Shown in pieces: positions 23,542 to 34,465 of a stretch of 64,000 nt of DNA. The DNA comes from Xanthostigma xanthostigma. Its lineage: Eukaryota > Arthropoda > Insecta > Raphidioptera > Raphidiidae. The notes beneath the pieces were generated by a model that made no database searches, had not been told where the DNA came from, and saw only the letters and a list, made by a program, of their open reading frames with translations. The first letter of the stretch is position 1; each line of letters starts with the position of its first letter. The stretch is taken from positions 38,348,001 through 38,412,000 of the forward strand of contig OY754466.1 in assembly GCA_963575645.1 (NCBI GenBank), in the 5' to 3' direction. The translations under genes and the position numbers were made by a program.

Positions 23542-23975
23542 AGGCCGCTGCACACGACGCCGGTTTTGTCGCTGGAGTCACTGCTGGAACTTGTCCTGGC
23601 TGGCACGCTGGCTGCGAAGATGGAAACGACGTCACTACGGGCTCGCGTGCGTGGTCACAAGATTGGATTTTAAAATTAAACCGGGGCTATTTTTCGTGCT
23701 TGTTTGTCTGCTTGTTTTGACCAAAAACCAATCAGGAGTGTGTATCGTCACGTGGACGACAAGGACAAACGCCGATAACAAACATGGCGTCATTAGTGTG
23801 TGTTCTGTTCAGAGATAATAAACGTTCACTTTTGTTAACATTCAAACTGTCACGCACCAAATACATCTACAAAGCAAGCTTTAAAATACACATCGCGTGA
23901 AGCAAACACATAAAAGCCATCACCAAAACCTAGGAAGGAATCTAGTGGCAAAACCAGCCTCGTGTGCAATAGCCT
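23542..23975 (+). mobile_element. AGGCC-type MITE (PIF-like), copy 3, TSD TTA
   Basis: A complete 434-bp copy: AGGCCGCTGCACACGACGC at the left, CCTCGTGTGCAATAGCCT at the right, with TTA on both sides (23539-23541 and 23976-23978). The 3-bp duplication and GGCC ends fit a PIF/Harbinger-type transposase. It lies about 260 bp from copy 2. Confidence 0.8.
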
Positions 23976-24477
23976 TTACAGAATTTTACAAGCGGGATAC
24001 TGTTCAAGAACAATCGTACCTAAATTATGTTGAAGACAGAACCACAAAAATAAATAAATAACCGCAGAAATATAATTCTCTATTATTACTTTCTGTAACC
24101 TCAGATTAAAACTGATATTTTATCCTGAAACGGCCAGTGCTGCCTTACTTATGTGTTGAAAGATTTTGCAGCAAATTGTTTCCTATGCCTTGGGTTTAAT
24201 TAATTTTATCTATAGGTATTTGTTTGATTTCATTTTAAAATTGTGCATGCTATGATAGTAAAACATATTTTTTTAAACAAATATTAATTAGATACCTACG
24301 TCTATGGAAAAACAATAAAATTTCATTTTTTAATTGGAACCAAGGTTACGGACACATCGGTAGCCACGTAAAAGGCACCGCCTCCGAGTTATTCTTCTGA
24401 TTATTATTTATTTATTCTTGTTGACGGATGCAATCACAAATATGATTATAATATTGCAACTTCAATTGAGCTAAAAC

Positions 24478-25113
24478 CAGTGGCGGCGCATGAACATTTT
24501 AAATGGGTGTTCTGTAGGGTCAATCAGTGGTACCTCCTAACACGGGCTAGAAATGAGGGGGGGTGTAATTAAATTATGAATCACATCCATGTTTATGATG
24601 TTTTAATTATGAACTTATTTCAAACATTGTTGACAACAAACTACAATATACACTGTAACACTAGTCACTACTGCCATAAGCCGTCTATCATGAATGTGCA
24701 TGTGCGATATACATACTGCCGAGTCAAAGCCGTCAAAGGTGAATGAGATAGATTCAGTGAACACTTCTAGCATAATATGACAGTGACATACTAATGTGCT
24801 GACGGTAAATGCAGCACGAAGCCGGTCTAAATAATACGCTACAACTTATAGGTTAGGAGTTGCACGGTGTATCCGGGCGTATCTGATAATGACGTTTTAG
24901 GTGCTGCTTCGGAGCGCAGACGCCCGCATGCAAGAAAGTCTATCACACAGAACAAACACGCGTTTTGTGGTCCGCCACTGGCTGTTAAACTTTAACGTTG
25001 ATTGTGTTACTATATTGCACTATTTCCTAACATTAAATTTTGATTAAATATGGAATTCCAAAATTTTGAAGTGCCTATAAAACTTTGGTTGTTCTGCAGA
25101 GGAGCCCCCACTT
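24478..25113 (+). mobile_element. hAT MITE family CAGTGGCGG, complete, TSD GCTAAAAC
   Basis: Begins CAGTGGCGGCGCATGAAC and ends 'gagcccccacttg'. The exact 8-bp sequence GCTAAAAC lies on both sides (24470-24477 and 25114-25121), the hallmark of hAT insertion. Related copies are 14290-14437 (fragment), 44480-44690 (fragment) and 51393-52033. No transposase coding is left. Confidence 0.85.
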
Positions 25114-25189
25114 GCTAAAACAAAAATAAATGCTGTGACGACACCGGAGGGTTAATGTGATTTTACCGGAATCGTTCACCTTCTTAACC

Positions 25190-25630
25190 GACTTCAAAAA
25201 AGGAGGAGGTTACTATATGTTCGTCTGTATATATTTTTTTTAATGTATGTTCACTGGTTTCTCCGTCAATTATGGACCGATTTTCAAATATTTTTTTTTA
25301 TTCGAAAGAGTGCACTTCCGAGGTGGTCCCATCGGAACCAAGTCAGGATCTGATGGTGGAATCCGAAGAAATCGAGGGCTACTCTCAAATTTCAAAGGCA
25401 TGCATAATGTTTTTTTTATGTTTCACCGCTTTCTCCGTCAAATATCTAACACTAAAAAGAGAAAAATAAAATATTTTTAACAAAAAAATTGAACCGACTT
25501 CAAAATATGCACTAAAAAGTAAAAAATAATTGCACTTTTGGAGTCGGTATGCAAAATGCAATTATTTTTTTTTTACTTTTTAGTGCATATTTTGAAGTCG
25601 GTTCAATTTTTTTGTTAAAAATATTTTATT
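25190..25630 (+). repeat. 'accgacttcaaaaaagg' repeat with snap-back tail
   Basis: The left part starts 'accgacttcaaaaaaggagg' and holds 'tcgaaagagtgcacttccga' and 'aggtggtcccat'. The right part (25465-25630) is a snap-back whose arms carry 'caaaatatgcactaaaaagt'. The same two-part order occurs inverted at 57235-57740, so the two parts belong to one family. This repeat type is common in moths and butterflies. The two overlapping short open frames in it are not considered genes. Confidence 0.65.
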
Positions 25631-26126
25631 CAATAAAAGATTGTTTACTAATTGTTAAAAGTAGTAAAAAAGACACCTGTAAAACTCAGTATATTACGTA
25701 GTCCAAGATGCACTTACAACATGACACATGCGAGAACTGGGAGGTAGTGCCGCTTCCTTTGACTGAGGACATCAACTTAAACGCATTTCATTTGTTTTCC
25801 GTCAGCTCTACCCCGTAAATGTTGTACACATCGAGAATTGTTTACGTAAGTTGAAGTTACGTAACTCAGGAACTGTCTGTAATTCAAAGTGTCACCCGGG
25901 TAGAAATCGTTATTTTCGCTCACTACTCATCCCCATTTTGTCGTAGCGCAATATTTTGCCTATATAAACTTTGAAAGATTTTTTTAAATCTGCTCAGTGG
26001 CTCACGAAGTTGAGGTCACATTTATACAAACTTATAATATAGATAAGTAATGTTTGCTTGTAAAATTAATTGTTGTTTTAATCACACTTCTAATTATAGC
26101 TAACAGTTTTCTGGAATAGAATAGAT

Positions 26127-26659
26127 CAGAGATCCCCAAACTTTTTTGTCTCGTAGACCACTTGCCATGTTTTTCGGTTTTGGGTAGACCCCCTGCTTAT
26201 CTGGTATTGATTTTTTGCAAATTCATTAATTTCAAATGTATTTTTGACAACCGGTATAGTGCTACTCACTTTGAACGATTTAAATTTATAACGGTAGTGA
26301 AATGTAGTGTGAAATGTTTAGTTTTATACATTTATTAATTAGATTCAAGTTAAACGATTCAAATTAAAATTTACTTTCTGTTACATAAAATAACTAAGCA
26401 AAAAATAAATGATTTTAGTGTGAGGGATAAATCTGATGTTTTAATAATAAATTTTCAACATTTGGCATCAATTTAGTTAGATTTAATCTTAAATCTCTTC
26501 AGTTAACGATGTCCAGTTTGTTTCTTTTTTTGTTAGGAGATTCACTATCGTTGACCCTCATTTTCATTTCATGGACCCCCATTTTTTTCCCGCTGATGGA
26601 CCCCTTGTAAGTTGTCGTCGACCCCTGAGGGTCGAAATAGACCACTTTGGGAATCACTG
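26127..26659 (+). mobile_element. hAT MITE family CAGAGATCCCCAAAC
   Basis: The left end CAGAGATCCCCAAAC and the right end 'tttgggaatcactg' are imperfect inverted repeats with hAT-type CAG/CTG termini. Flanks GAATAGAT and GAATGATC look like a duplication blurred by one indel. Subterminal blocks 'gtagaccacttgccatg' and 'ggtagaccccctgc' echo 'gaccccttgtaag' near the other end. A left-end fragment of the family lies inverted at 28647-28784. Confidence 0.7.
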
Positions 26660-27519
26660 GAATGATCTGTATTGCACTTTAGTTAGTGAGGCGCGGATCA
26701 TTTTCCGTGTAACTAAATGGGGCGCACAACCTACGTAATATTTTGCCAAAACATTTTTTCACTGTTCAATGAAAATCAATTTACTTAATTTCGATATAAA
26801 ACTGCATTAAATCAAAAATTTAATTGCGACAGTTTTTGTTTTATTTGTAAATTTTGTTACTGTTTCATTTTGAAGTAAAACTTTTTTTGGTAGGGCAAAT
26901 TAGCCTGGATAAAGCGAAAAGTGAAACGCTTCCCCTTCTCCGACTTCAACCGCTCGTTGCAAGGAAAGAGTTGGAGAATCGTTTCTACTCTGAAATGCCA
27001 AGAAATGCTAGAACCTATAAGAAATTTCGCTTACAAAAATCTACGGCGGGTTCCTATGCTCGATTTCTGATACGATTTTAAATCTAGATTCAAAGCTAAA
27101 ACATTATTCTATAGTGGAAAGAGTGTCAGCAGGAGATCTGCACTGTATATCTTCACGCATCGCTTGAGAACAAGGCAGCCCCGGACCTACCTCAGGTATT
27201 ATTGATGCTTGTATCACATCGCACTGATGGCTCCCGACGATCGCAGGCCGTCTGACCACCCGTTGAACATTTGAAAACGATTTGCTTAGATATATTAGCA
27301 GTTTATGTATCTAGAACGTGATGCATTACTTTATGTGCAAGTTTTGAAAAACGAGCGTTTCAAAAGTCACACGAGCCATAACTGCAATACAGGATGGGGT
27401 TGGTGTTCAGGCTCGTTTTCAACCCTTATTTCAAGATTTTTTTTAATAAGAAAATAATGTACAATAATTTCAATTTTGTGACATGTTTTTACTCACATCG
27501 GGAACAAAAGAATTTTTTT
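26660..27519. other. Stretch with no recognised gene
   Basis: A 75-codon open frame from 26854 has no recognised domain and no repeat partner here. Nothing else was identified. Confidence 0.35.
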
Positions 27520-27735
27520 TGACGTGATAACGTCTTATAAATTGATGAAACACCAGCTGCACGCACGAAAAAGTGTAACGTTCCTAACGTTCCGCCTGAC
27601 CCTGTGCGTGCAAGCGAGAGCGCAGTAGGCTTCGGCCCAAGTTTGACAGCTACTATATTTAGGTTATGTATTACGGAATACGTTCTCACGTAAAACTATC
27701 GTCCGTCAACCGACTTTACAGACAACCAATTTTTT
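27520..27735 (+). repeat. Dispersed repeat 'gacgtgataacgtcttataa', copy 2
   Basis: The fullest copy: 'gacgtgataacgtcttataa', 'aacaccagctgcacgcacg', 'ctgaccctgtgcgtgcaag', 'aaaactatcgtccgtc', ending 'ccgactttacagacaacca'. A 66-codon minus-strand open frame (27489-27689) is a by-product. Confidence 0.65.
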
Positions 27736-28646
27736 GATTAATTTAACGCCATTTATAATTTATTGTTTTTTTAACCTAAATTAGACAACTTTAAATAGAG
27801 GTAGGTAGGTAGGGCAGGTGATAACGTCACTTGGAGTCATTTGAATTGTAAAATTTTTTATTATTGTTTCGTAGGCTTGTGCCTCTATCCCGTACTAGAA
27901 ATAAACATTTTTATTAATAAATAGCAAAATTAAGTAATTCTAATACCGGATGGAGCTATTGTCGTGTAGAATACCCTGTGCAAAAATGAAAGCAATCGGT
28001 TGTACACAATTGTCTGAATTACCTGCGCCGCTTACAAAAACGTCGTTTTGAGAAAAACGCGTTTAAAGTTTTGATTTAAGATTTCTTACAAAAAAATAAA
28101 AATGTATATTTACACTAATCAGCTATGCCTGGTGCATATAGTAAACCTTCCGTTTCTTCAAAGGCATCGATTTCTGCTAATTACCTATATGTTTAATTAT
28201 TCTATTCACAAATATTTGTATTTTTAAAAGGGTTAGAGTTGAAAAACAGCAGTTTTGTTGCTGAACACATTTATCCCATTGATTTCGGTGATCAATAAAT
28301 TTATTTATTATTATTATTATAACAACTGAGAGGTAAGAACAGGTAAGAGTCTTACGGTAAAACCGTTACAGCTCTTGACTATATGCTATAGCTTTGTAAA
28401 TATTTAATATTTCGGTCTAAAATTTTACAGTATTTTCTCAATATATTATACTTACGAAAAATGTAAAAAAAATAAATTCGATTTTCCGAACCCCGGACAC
28501 CAGACTACGTCCTTAAATTGTTGCAGAGCAATAGCATTTAAACTATTGATGATATCCAAAAATGTTTCAGATGAAAGTTATATTGTTCTAGAAGGCCGTC
28601 ATACTGGATCATCCTATTTTTTTGCGGTGGAGGCGCTGAAGTACTT
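27736..28646. other. AT-rich stretch, nothing recognised
   Basis: A TTA microsatellite lies near 28300-28320. No coding motifs or element ends seen. Confidence 0.35.
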
Positions 28647-28784
28647 CTCAACCGTTATAAATTTAAATTTTTCAAAGTGAAGTTAATGAATTTGTAAAAA
28701 ATCAATATCAGGTAAGCAGGGGGTCTACCCAAAACCGAAAAACATGGCAAGTGGTCTACGAGACAGAAAACTTAGGGACCTCTG
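28647..28784 (-). mobile_element. hAT fragment, left end of the 26127 family
   Basis: Reverse complement of 26127 to about 26290, including 'gggtctacccaaaaccgaaa' and 'aagtggtctacgagaca', ending in the terminus 'gggacctctg'. The rest of the element is absent. Confidence 0.7.
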
Positions 28785-29061
28785 TATCAGATATAGCTAA
28801 TTTACTTTTAAGATTTCTTACTTTTTTTTTAAGGTAGCCACCTTTATTCAATCGAAGTGGTGAATAAAAGGCAAGTTAAGTTCAGTAAAGTTCGTTCAGA
28901 TATGATTGTGTTTTATTTTGCATAAAAATAGTTTTTTAAATGAACAACGAGTCGATATCTGCACTGGAACGACTACAAACAGAAGACAATGGTACCAAGA
29001 TTAATGGCGATACGATGTTTTTTTCTTGAATAGAGGAAAACGCGACTGTTGCTTACATATA

Positions 29062-29634
29062 CAGTATGTAAACGCGTAAGGTGCACATAGGGAAATTATC
29101 ATTGGGAAAAAATACTTGGATCAGAGTTAGCCATGACTGAATTAATTGTTATTTCTATTGAATTATCGTGCTAATCTTGAGGATTTCTATTTTATTTTGA
29201 TTTATTTTTACTTTACTTGGCTTTTTTAATAATAAAAAGCTCTTATATAATCATTACTTTAATTTTTTTGTACAAAAATAAAACAAAAAAACTACTCCGT
29301 CTGTTTGGAAACATTTCATTCAAAAATTGTCTGACTGGTATTACGTATGCGCGTTGGTAAATCAGTGACCCAATGTCTTTAGGTTCAACACGAATAGGCA
29401 GAGATATTTGATCTCGCACTATATTTAAGTATTTTTGGGAATTAATGTCCCATTAATAAAAAAAGTCCGATTATGTTGTAATCATTTGTATATTTTCTTC
29501 GGTGGTATTCATTTTGCAAAAGAATATTATATGTCAAATTGAAAAACAAGATTTTAAGGCTCACTCTGATCCAGTCATTTTTCCCAATGTTAATTTCCCT
29601 ATGTGCAGTGTGCACCTTACGTGTTTACATACTG
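29062..29634. mobile_element. Tc1/mariner-type MITE, TSD TA
   Basis: 573 bp with long inverted repeats starting CAGTATGTAAACGCGTAAGG at the left and, inverted, CAGTATGTAAACACGTAAGG at the right; arms stay alignable for about 75 bp ('gggaaattatcattggg', 'ttggatcagagttagcc'). TA flanks both ends (29060-29061 and 29635-29636). CAGT termini with TA duplication fit Tc1/mariner. No transposase frame remains. Confidence 0.8.
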
Positions 29635-30143
29635 TATAGCACTGGGTTGCGTTCGGATACCGGCGGCAATCCAGATCGCGGGCGGCCGTGATAAGGTCAC
29701 TCGAGCGGTCAGTCCGTGATTTCTGAGTTTATGGTTTTCTATGTTCGTACGGATTAAAACCAGTGGCAAACACGCTTTCAGAGCTTATTTGAATCAGAAT
29801 GAAACAATTTAGGTTTGTATAATATTCACTACTCCATTTTACTTTAAGTTATTTATGTGCTTATTAATGCGCTTTCAATAGATTCACCTGTACGTATGTA
29901 TCTATCTATCTAATGGAACCTTTCAAATTAATTCTCAATTCTCTTCGCATATTTTCTTTAACATCTTTCAAACTATATATGTATTTTGAAATTATAAAAA
30001 AATATATTTGTATTTCTCAAAACGAGCCTGTTCATTTTGATGTCATGTGATGCACTTAAAAAGATTTTTTGTCAACTTTCTAATTTTCCCCCCAAATTAA
30101 ACTCCTTAACTATACGACCGTCATTGGGTCATCTAACTCTATA

Positions 30144-30723
30144 TCCCATCAAAAACATAAAATGTAAAAAAATGCCAAGTCTCGCGACACAGTTCTTCTG
30201 CTACAAAAAGTTGTGAGATCTCATGCAAAACCAAGTCAGTTATTTTAGTTAGTGTCTATGGAAGCACCTGTCTAACAACTTTGTTATAAATTGTTACCTA
30301 ATCAATTGCCTATCAACATTTATAGTGACCGTATATAAATATTAGACCTCTTTATTTTTATAATAATTATAATGACTTGGCAATTGCACGGCCCCATAAT
30401 TATGAAAAAAATAATCTACTATTTCGATTACTAAGTAAATCTAAACAATCAGAATAAAGTATTTTAATTAGTAGGTACTTAGTAGAATATGGTGTCGTGC
30501 AATTGCCAAGTCATTACAATTATTATAGAAATAAAGATGTCTAACATTGATGCGGTCACTATAAACGTTGATAGGCAATTGATTAGGTTACAATTTATAA
30601 CAAAGTTGTTGGACAGATACTTCCATAGACACAAACTAAAATAACTGACTTGGTTTTACATGTAGCGGAAGAACTGCGTTGCGAGACTTGTCATTTTTTT
30701 TACATTTTATGTTTTTGATGGGA
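30144..30723. mobile_element. 580-bp long-TIR fold-back element
   Basis: The left arm (30144 to about 30400) starts TCCCATCAAAAACATAAAAT and the right arm (about 30485-30723) is its reverse complement with scattered mismatches, ending 'attttatgtttttgatggga'. Only about 90 bp lie between the arms. The arms include 'caattgccaagtcatt'. No coding capacity; superfamily unclear. Confidence 0.7.
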
Positions 30724-31815
30724 TTTCATTTCTCTCTGCAGGTCATCCTCCTTTTTTTTCGGGTTATAATATATCTTGTCCGTCAGCTACCTACTGATTT
30801 TCTTAAAGCCCACTCCTTGTCTCTATTGATTTTTCAAATAATGAAATTTCGAGACTTTTCATTTTTTCCTTCTTTAATACGATAAACGCTACCTAAAATT
30901 CATAATTTCAAGTTTGTGAGACTGCTAGAAGCACCTTAGAATTTTGATGATCGGTGAGTGTGTCAGTGAAAAAATTAAAGAACTTTGACTAGCGATAAAT
31001 CGTAAACTACAAGGTATAATTATTAGGTATATATTGGCAATACAGTCAATTTATGTTCTCTTGATCACTAAAAATTCAAACTTTTTGCTTTATCCCCAAC
31101 GAAGTTACACGCGGGGGTCAAAAGTGCCGTGAGTCGCTTCGAGAAGAGGATGGCACGACTGTGCTTGAATTGGCGGGGGCACTGCTGTGTCACCTGATAT
31201 GTACCAAATTTCAACTTTTTTTGTCCAGCAGATTCGGAGAAAATAAGCTGTGACAGACGGGCAGAGTATCTCCTAATTTTTTATGCCTATGATGTACACA
31301 TGCAAGGGCTCCAATATTAAAGTAAAATATGTCGAGGTACTGCACTGGAGTCGATTTGAGGCCTTAAACTCCTTCTATACGAATACAGGCTGAGAATTCT
31401 CTGATTTTGCGGCGTATAGATAATTTTAAGGCATATTTTATCGCACAGCACTGGTTAATGGTTACATTTCGCAGAAGAAATGCATTATTGTGAGCCACAT
31501 TTATGCGCTGTGATACAGTTTACATGGAAGAGCCATGTTTCGCTTTATTTACAATATCTATGCAGCATTTTTATATAGGTAAAGATTGTTTATGACGGTT
31601 GGACATCAACTATTGACACAGAGAGTATACTGTGCAACAGTTGCTAGAAAAAGCATCGCTATGCAAAAAGAGATACGGTTGCCTCGTCACGTCCTTTTCT
31701 AATCACGCTCGGACCAATTGGGATTTGATGAAAAACGATACGACATCTGGTGACAGAAATTTAAACTATAAGTACAATACATTTTACGTGTCAATGTCAA
31801 CACAAATAAAAATTT
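30724..31815. other. Stretch with no recognised gene
   Basis: No domain-bearing frame, tandem array or element end was recognised; short frames at 30679 and 31632 lack support. Confidence 0.35.
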
Positions 31816-31876
31816 TTCAATAAATAAAATTATCAACCAGTTTTTCAGACAAATATATTAACAAAAAATAATAATA

Positions 31877-32042
31877 AAACACGAACACGACCACAAAATT
31901 AATTGGGATAGTATAAAAATTTTAGATAATGAAACAAATTTCTTTAAAAGAAATATTTCGGAAATGTTACATATAAAATCAAATAAAAATTCTCTCAATG
32001 CTCAATTAGATACGGAAAATTTAAGTAATATATTATATAATA
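31877..32042 (+). pseudogene. Penelope-like GIY-YIG endonuclease, C-terminal remnant
   Basis: The frame reads KHEHDHKINWDSIKIL, then ETNFFKRNISEMLHIK, then NSLNAQLDTENLSNIL. The spacing of the H-x-I-x-W block, the (K)R-x-I-S-E-M-x-H-I-K block and the SLN block matches the C-terminal GIY-YIG endonuclease region of Penelope-like retroelements, where the glutamate of ISEM lies in the catalytic core. Everything upstream (reverse transcriptase and the GIY-YIG signature itself) is missing, and the frame runs into the Helitron at 32043. A 105-codon open frame from 31964 is a chance fusion of this remnant with Helitron sequence. Family assignment rests on motif memory, not a search. Confidence 0.75.
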
Positions 32043-32616
32043 CTAGCGGTCCCGCCCGGTTTCACCCGGGTGCAAAAGAACGAATGGGGAAGGAAGATAA
32101 AAAATTTAGGGGTGGACTACCCCTAACACACTCCGGCTGCGCCGTCGTGCCCGGTGCAAAAGAACGAATGGGGAAGGAAGAAAAAAAATTTAGGGGTGGA
32201 CTACCCCTAACATTTAGGGGGATGAAAAATAGATGTTGGCGAAGTGACACCTGTAGACATCTGGCGGGGATAACTAATTAAATGACGATTGATCAGTTTT
32301 CGACCGGAGAGGAAAAATGATTAAATTACTAAAATGGCTATTAAAAAATAAGGGTTGATCGTAGAAGGGTGAAAATTGAGGATTGTATGTATTTTTGTAT
32401 GTTTTATCATAAAAAAATAGAAATTAAAAATTTTGTCTAAAAAATAAAAAAAAAATTTAGGGGTGGACTACCCCTAACATTTAGGGGGATGAAAAATAGA
32501 TGTTGGCCGATTCTCATAGATACCGGATAAGCACAAAAAATTTCATCAAAATCGGTCAAGCCGTTTCGGAGGAGTATGGCAACAAAAACTGTGACACGAG
32601 AATTTTATATATTAGA
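32043..32616 (-). mobile_element. Helitron of the TCTAATATATAAAATTCTCG family
   Basis: On the minus strand it begins TCTAATATATAAAATTCTCG (high coordinate) and ends in a hairpin plus CTAG at 32043-32046, between A and T. The interior has 'ggcttgaccgattttgat', typical of this Helitron family. Two duplications are visible: an 84-bp tandem duplication near the 3' end (32071 and 32155), and a block 'ggtggactacccctaacatt' repeated 266 bp apart (32195 and 32461). It interrupts the Penelope-like element. Confidence 0.8.
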
Positions 32617-33242
32617 TTATTTTGAAATAATTTTTGTTTTTTTCTACTTACAATCATATTATTATTATTATCCATGACTACTTATTAAAAATTCTTTGTT
32701 ATTATTTCCAATTAGAAACTAATTATTAATTAATTTTTATATTTTGTAGATCAGTTCTGAAGAAGTTCCAAATCCGGACCGAAACGTTAATGTATTAATT
32801 ATTATTTTTTGTTAATATATTTGTCTGAAAAATTGGTCGATAGTTTTATTTATTGAAGAGTTCTAATCAGACGTTAATCAAAGATTTGAATACAAAAAAA
32901 ATTCTATTTCTATTCTATAATAGTATTGCCTACACAATATACGTAATGGACATTTTACGAACATTGCTGCAGAAAGGTTCAGTCTACTCTCTGTGTCATT
33001 GGTATTTAACGATGTCTGTGCGCGCGGAGAAGACGTTCTGTGAATTAAATAAAAATTGTCTGTATATATCAGTGCTGATCACGCAGCCTTATCCTGTCTT
33101 ACGGCAGATAATGAATATGGCTTAAACATGAAAATGTACCACCCTCCTCGCTCCTATATACTCGGAATGGAATATTCAAATCGCTAATTTTCGGATGTAT
33201 GAGAGGTATTTCAAATCACCGAGAAATGAATGAAATTTTGAG

Positions 33243-33703
33243 CAGAGCCGGTGGTGGGTACCTACAGTGGGTAGTACTACCCACTCGGAAAATTTCGAGA
33301 GGCGAAAGAGGTGAAATGGTACGAACACGTCTCGAACAACGAACTTTGGAAACGTGCATGTCTTGAACAAAACGTAGGAAATGGAATTGGATAGGATACA
33401 CGTTACGAAAGACAGATGACGACATAGCGAAGAGAGCCTTGGAATGGAACCCACAGGGATACCGAAAAAGAGGAAGACCAAAAATATCTTGGAGAAGAAC
33501 TGTTCGTGAAGAAGTTATGGAACAAGGAACTACCTGGCTTCAAGTCAAAAATACGGCAAAAGATAGGACTAGATTCAAAATTTTCGTAGAGGCCCTATGC
33601 TCCACTTAGGAGTTAAAGGAATTTATTATTATTATTAATTTATCCACTCGAAATTCTTTTTGGTCAACTACCCACTCGGGAGGAACAGCATCCGCTAGCC
33701 CTG
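33243..33703. mobile_element. hAT MITE with nested LINE fragment, TSD ATTTTGA(G/C)
   Basis: Terminal repeats CAGAGCCGGTGG and the complement of CAGGGCTAGCGG. Flanks ATTTTGAG (33235-33242) and ATTTTGAC (33704-33711) match at 7 of 8 positions. The motif 'ctacccactcgg' occurs near both ends. About 330 bp of the interior is a LINE 3' fragment ending in an ATT tail, so the hAT element received a later LINE insertion. Confidence 0.75.
33376..33609 (+). pseudogene. LINE reverse transcriptase, C-terminal remnant
   Basis: 77 codons to a TAG stop: RKWNWIGYTLRK, then ALEWNPQGYRKRGRPKISWR, ending VEALCST. The W-x-W-I-G-(H/Y)-x-L-R-K, W-x-P-x-G-x-(R/K)-x-R-G-R-P and D-R-x-R-x-(x)-V-E-A-L-C-S blocks are characteristic of the C-terminus of widespread invertebrate LINE ORF2 proteins. 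Just upstream, LWKRACLEQ is in another frame, showing a frameshift or small deletion. A (ATT)n tail follows at about 33621-33636. The 5' part is missing, so it is not functional. Confidence 0.8.
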
Positions 33704-34465
33704 ATTTTGACAACTTCTTTCTTAATATATCTCCAATACGTACCCCAAAATTTCAGAAAGGTTTACTAACTCGTTTGAAAAATTTATAATTATGAAATTA
33801 ACATAGTTTAATATCGGTAAAACAAATAGAAATATCACGGAGAAAATATCGTAACTTTTAGAATAAGAACCTCTGTTCAAAATTTTATGTATTGTCACCA
33901 CTGCTGTTTAACAAATTATACCGAAATAGAAGTTTTTTTTTTACAATTTGACATTTTTGCTACCATTTTATAACATCCTTTTGTCTGTGAATGTATATCT
34001 CATACGTCCTTAAATTATATATAATTAGGGTTCCTTCTCATCTATCTATCTCTATCCCCCACTTAAAATATAATTAATAGATTCTGCTGCATAACTATAA
34101 GAAAATATGAAAGTTGCAGTGTCAAAGTGATGAATGAATTGACATTTTCATCCTTAGTGAATTTATTTCGAGGAATTTGCCGTTTCTTTTAGAAAAAAGC
34201 ACAGCACACCTTGATACAAAAATAGTAGCACGACTTTCATACGACACGAGTTGCAGCTGGTGGCGGTGGAGAGACCCGATCTACATAAATTACATTGTAG
34301 CGACATACGCGCCGTCGCGGTCGTCGTTGTAACTCATCGTATCCGTTTCCATATTATAGCTGCATATAGAATAAACCGCCGCGGGTACACATGATGTTTT
34401 TTTTTTCCAATATTGTATATCGGTTTTGTTTCTCTTGGTATTTTTTCGAAAATAAAAGTCACGAT
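33704..34465. other. AT-rich stretch, nothing recognised
   Basis: No coding motif or element end recognised between the two hAT elements. Confidence 0.35.

Larger units (their letters stand above)
31816..32885 (+). mobile_element. Penelope-like element, 5'-truncated, split by a Helitron
   Basis: In order: an inverted 60-bp arm (31816-31875) complementary to 32801-32860; the C-terminal part of the Penelope protein (31877-32042); a Helitron (32043-32616); then the 3' region. That region contains a CTGAAGAAG ... CCGAAAC core (32757-32785), the matching arm, and a tail 'gagttctaatcagacgttaa' shared with 37998-38032 and 47606-47640. The inverted 5' arm joined to a truncated body is a layout known for Penelope-like insertions. 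The Helitron is clearly the younger insertion. Confidence 0.75.

Noticed and set aside
31964..32281. 105-codon plus-strand frame with internal repeats
   Set aside because: Only the first 26 codons belong to the Penelope remnant; the rest is translated Helitron DNA with its tandem duplication.
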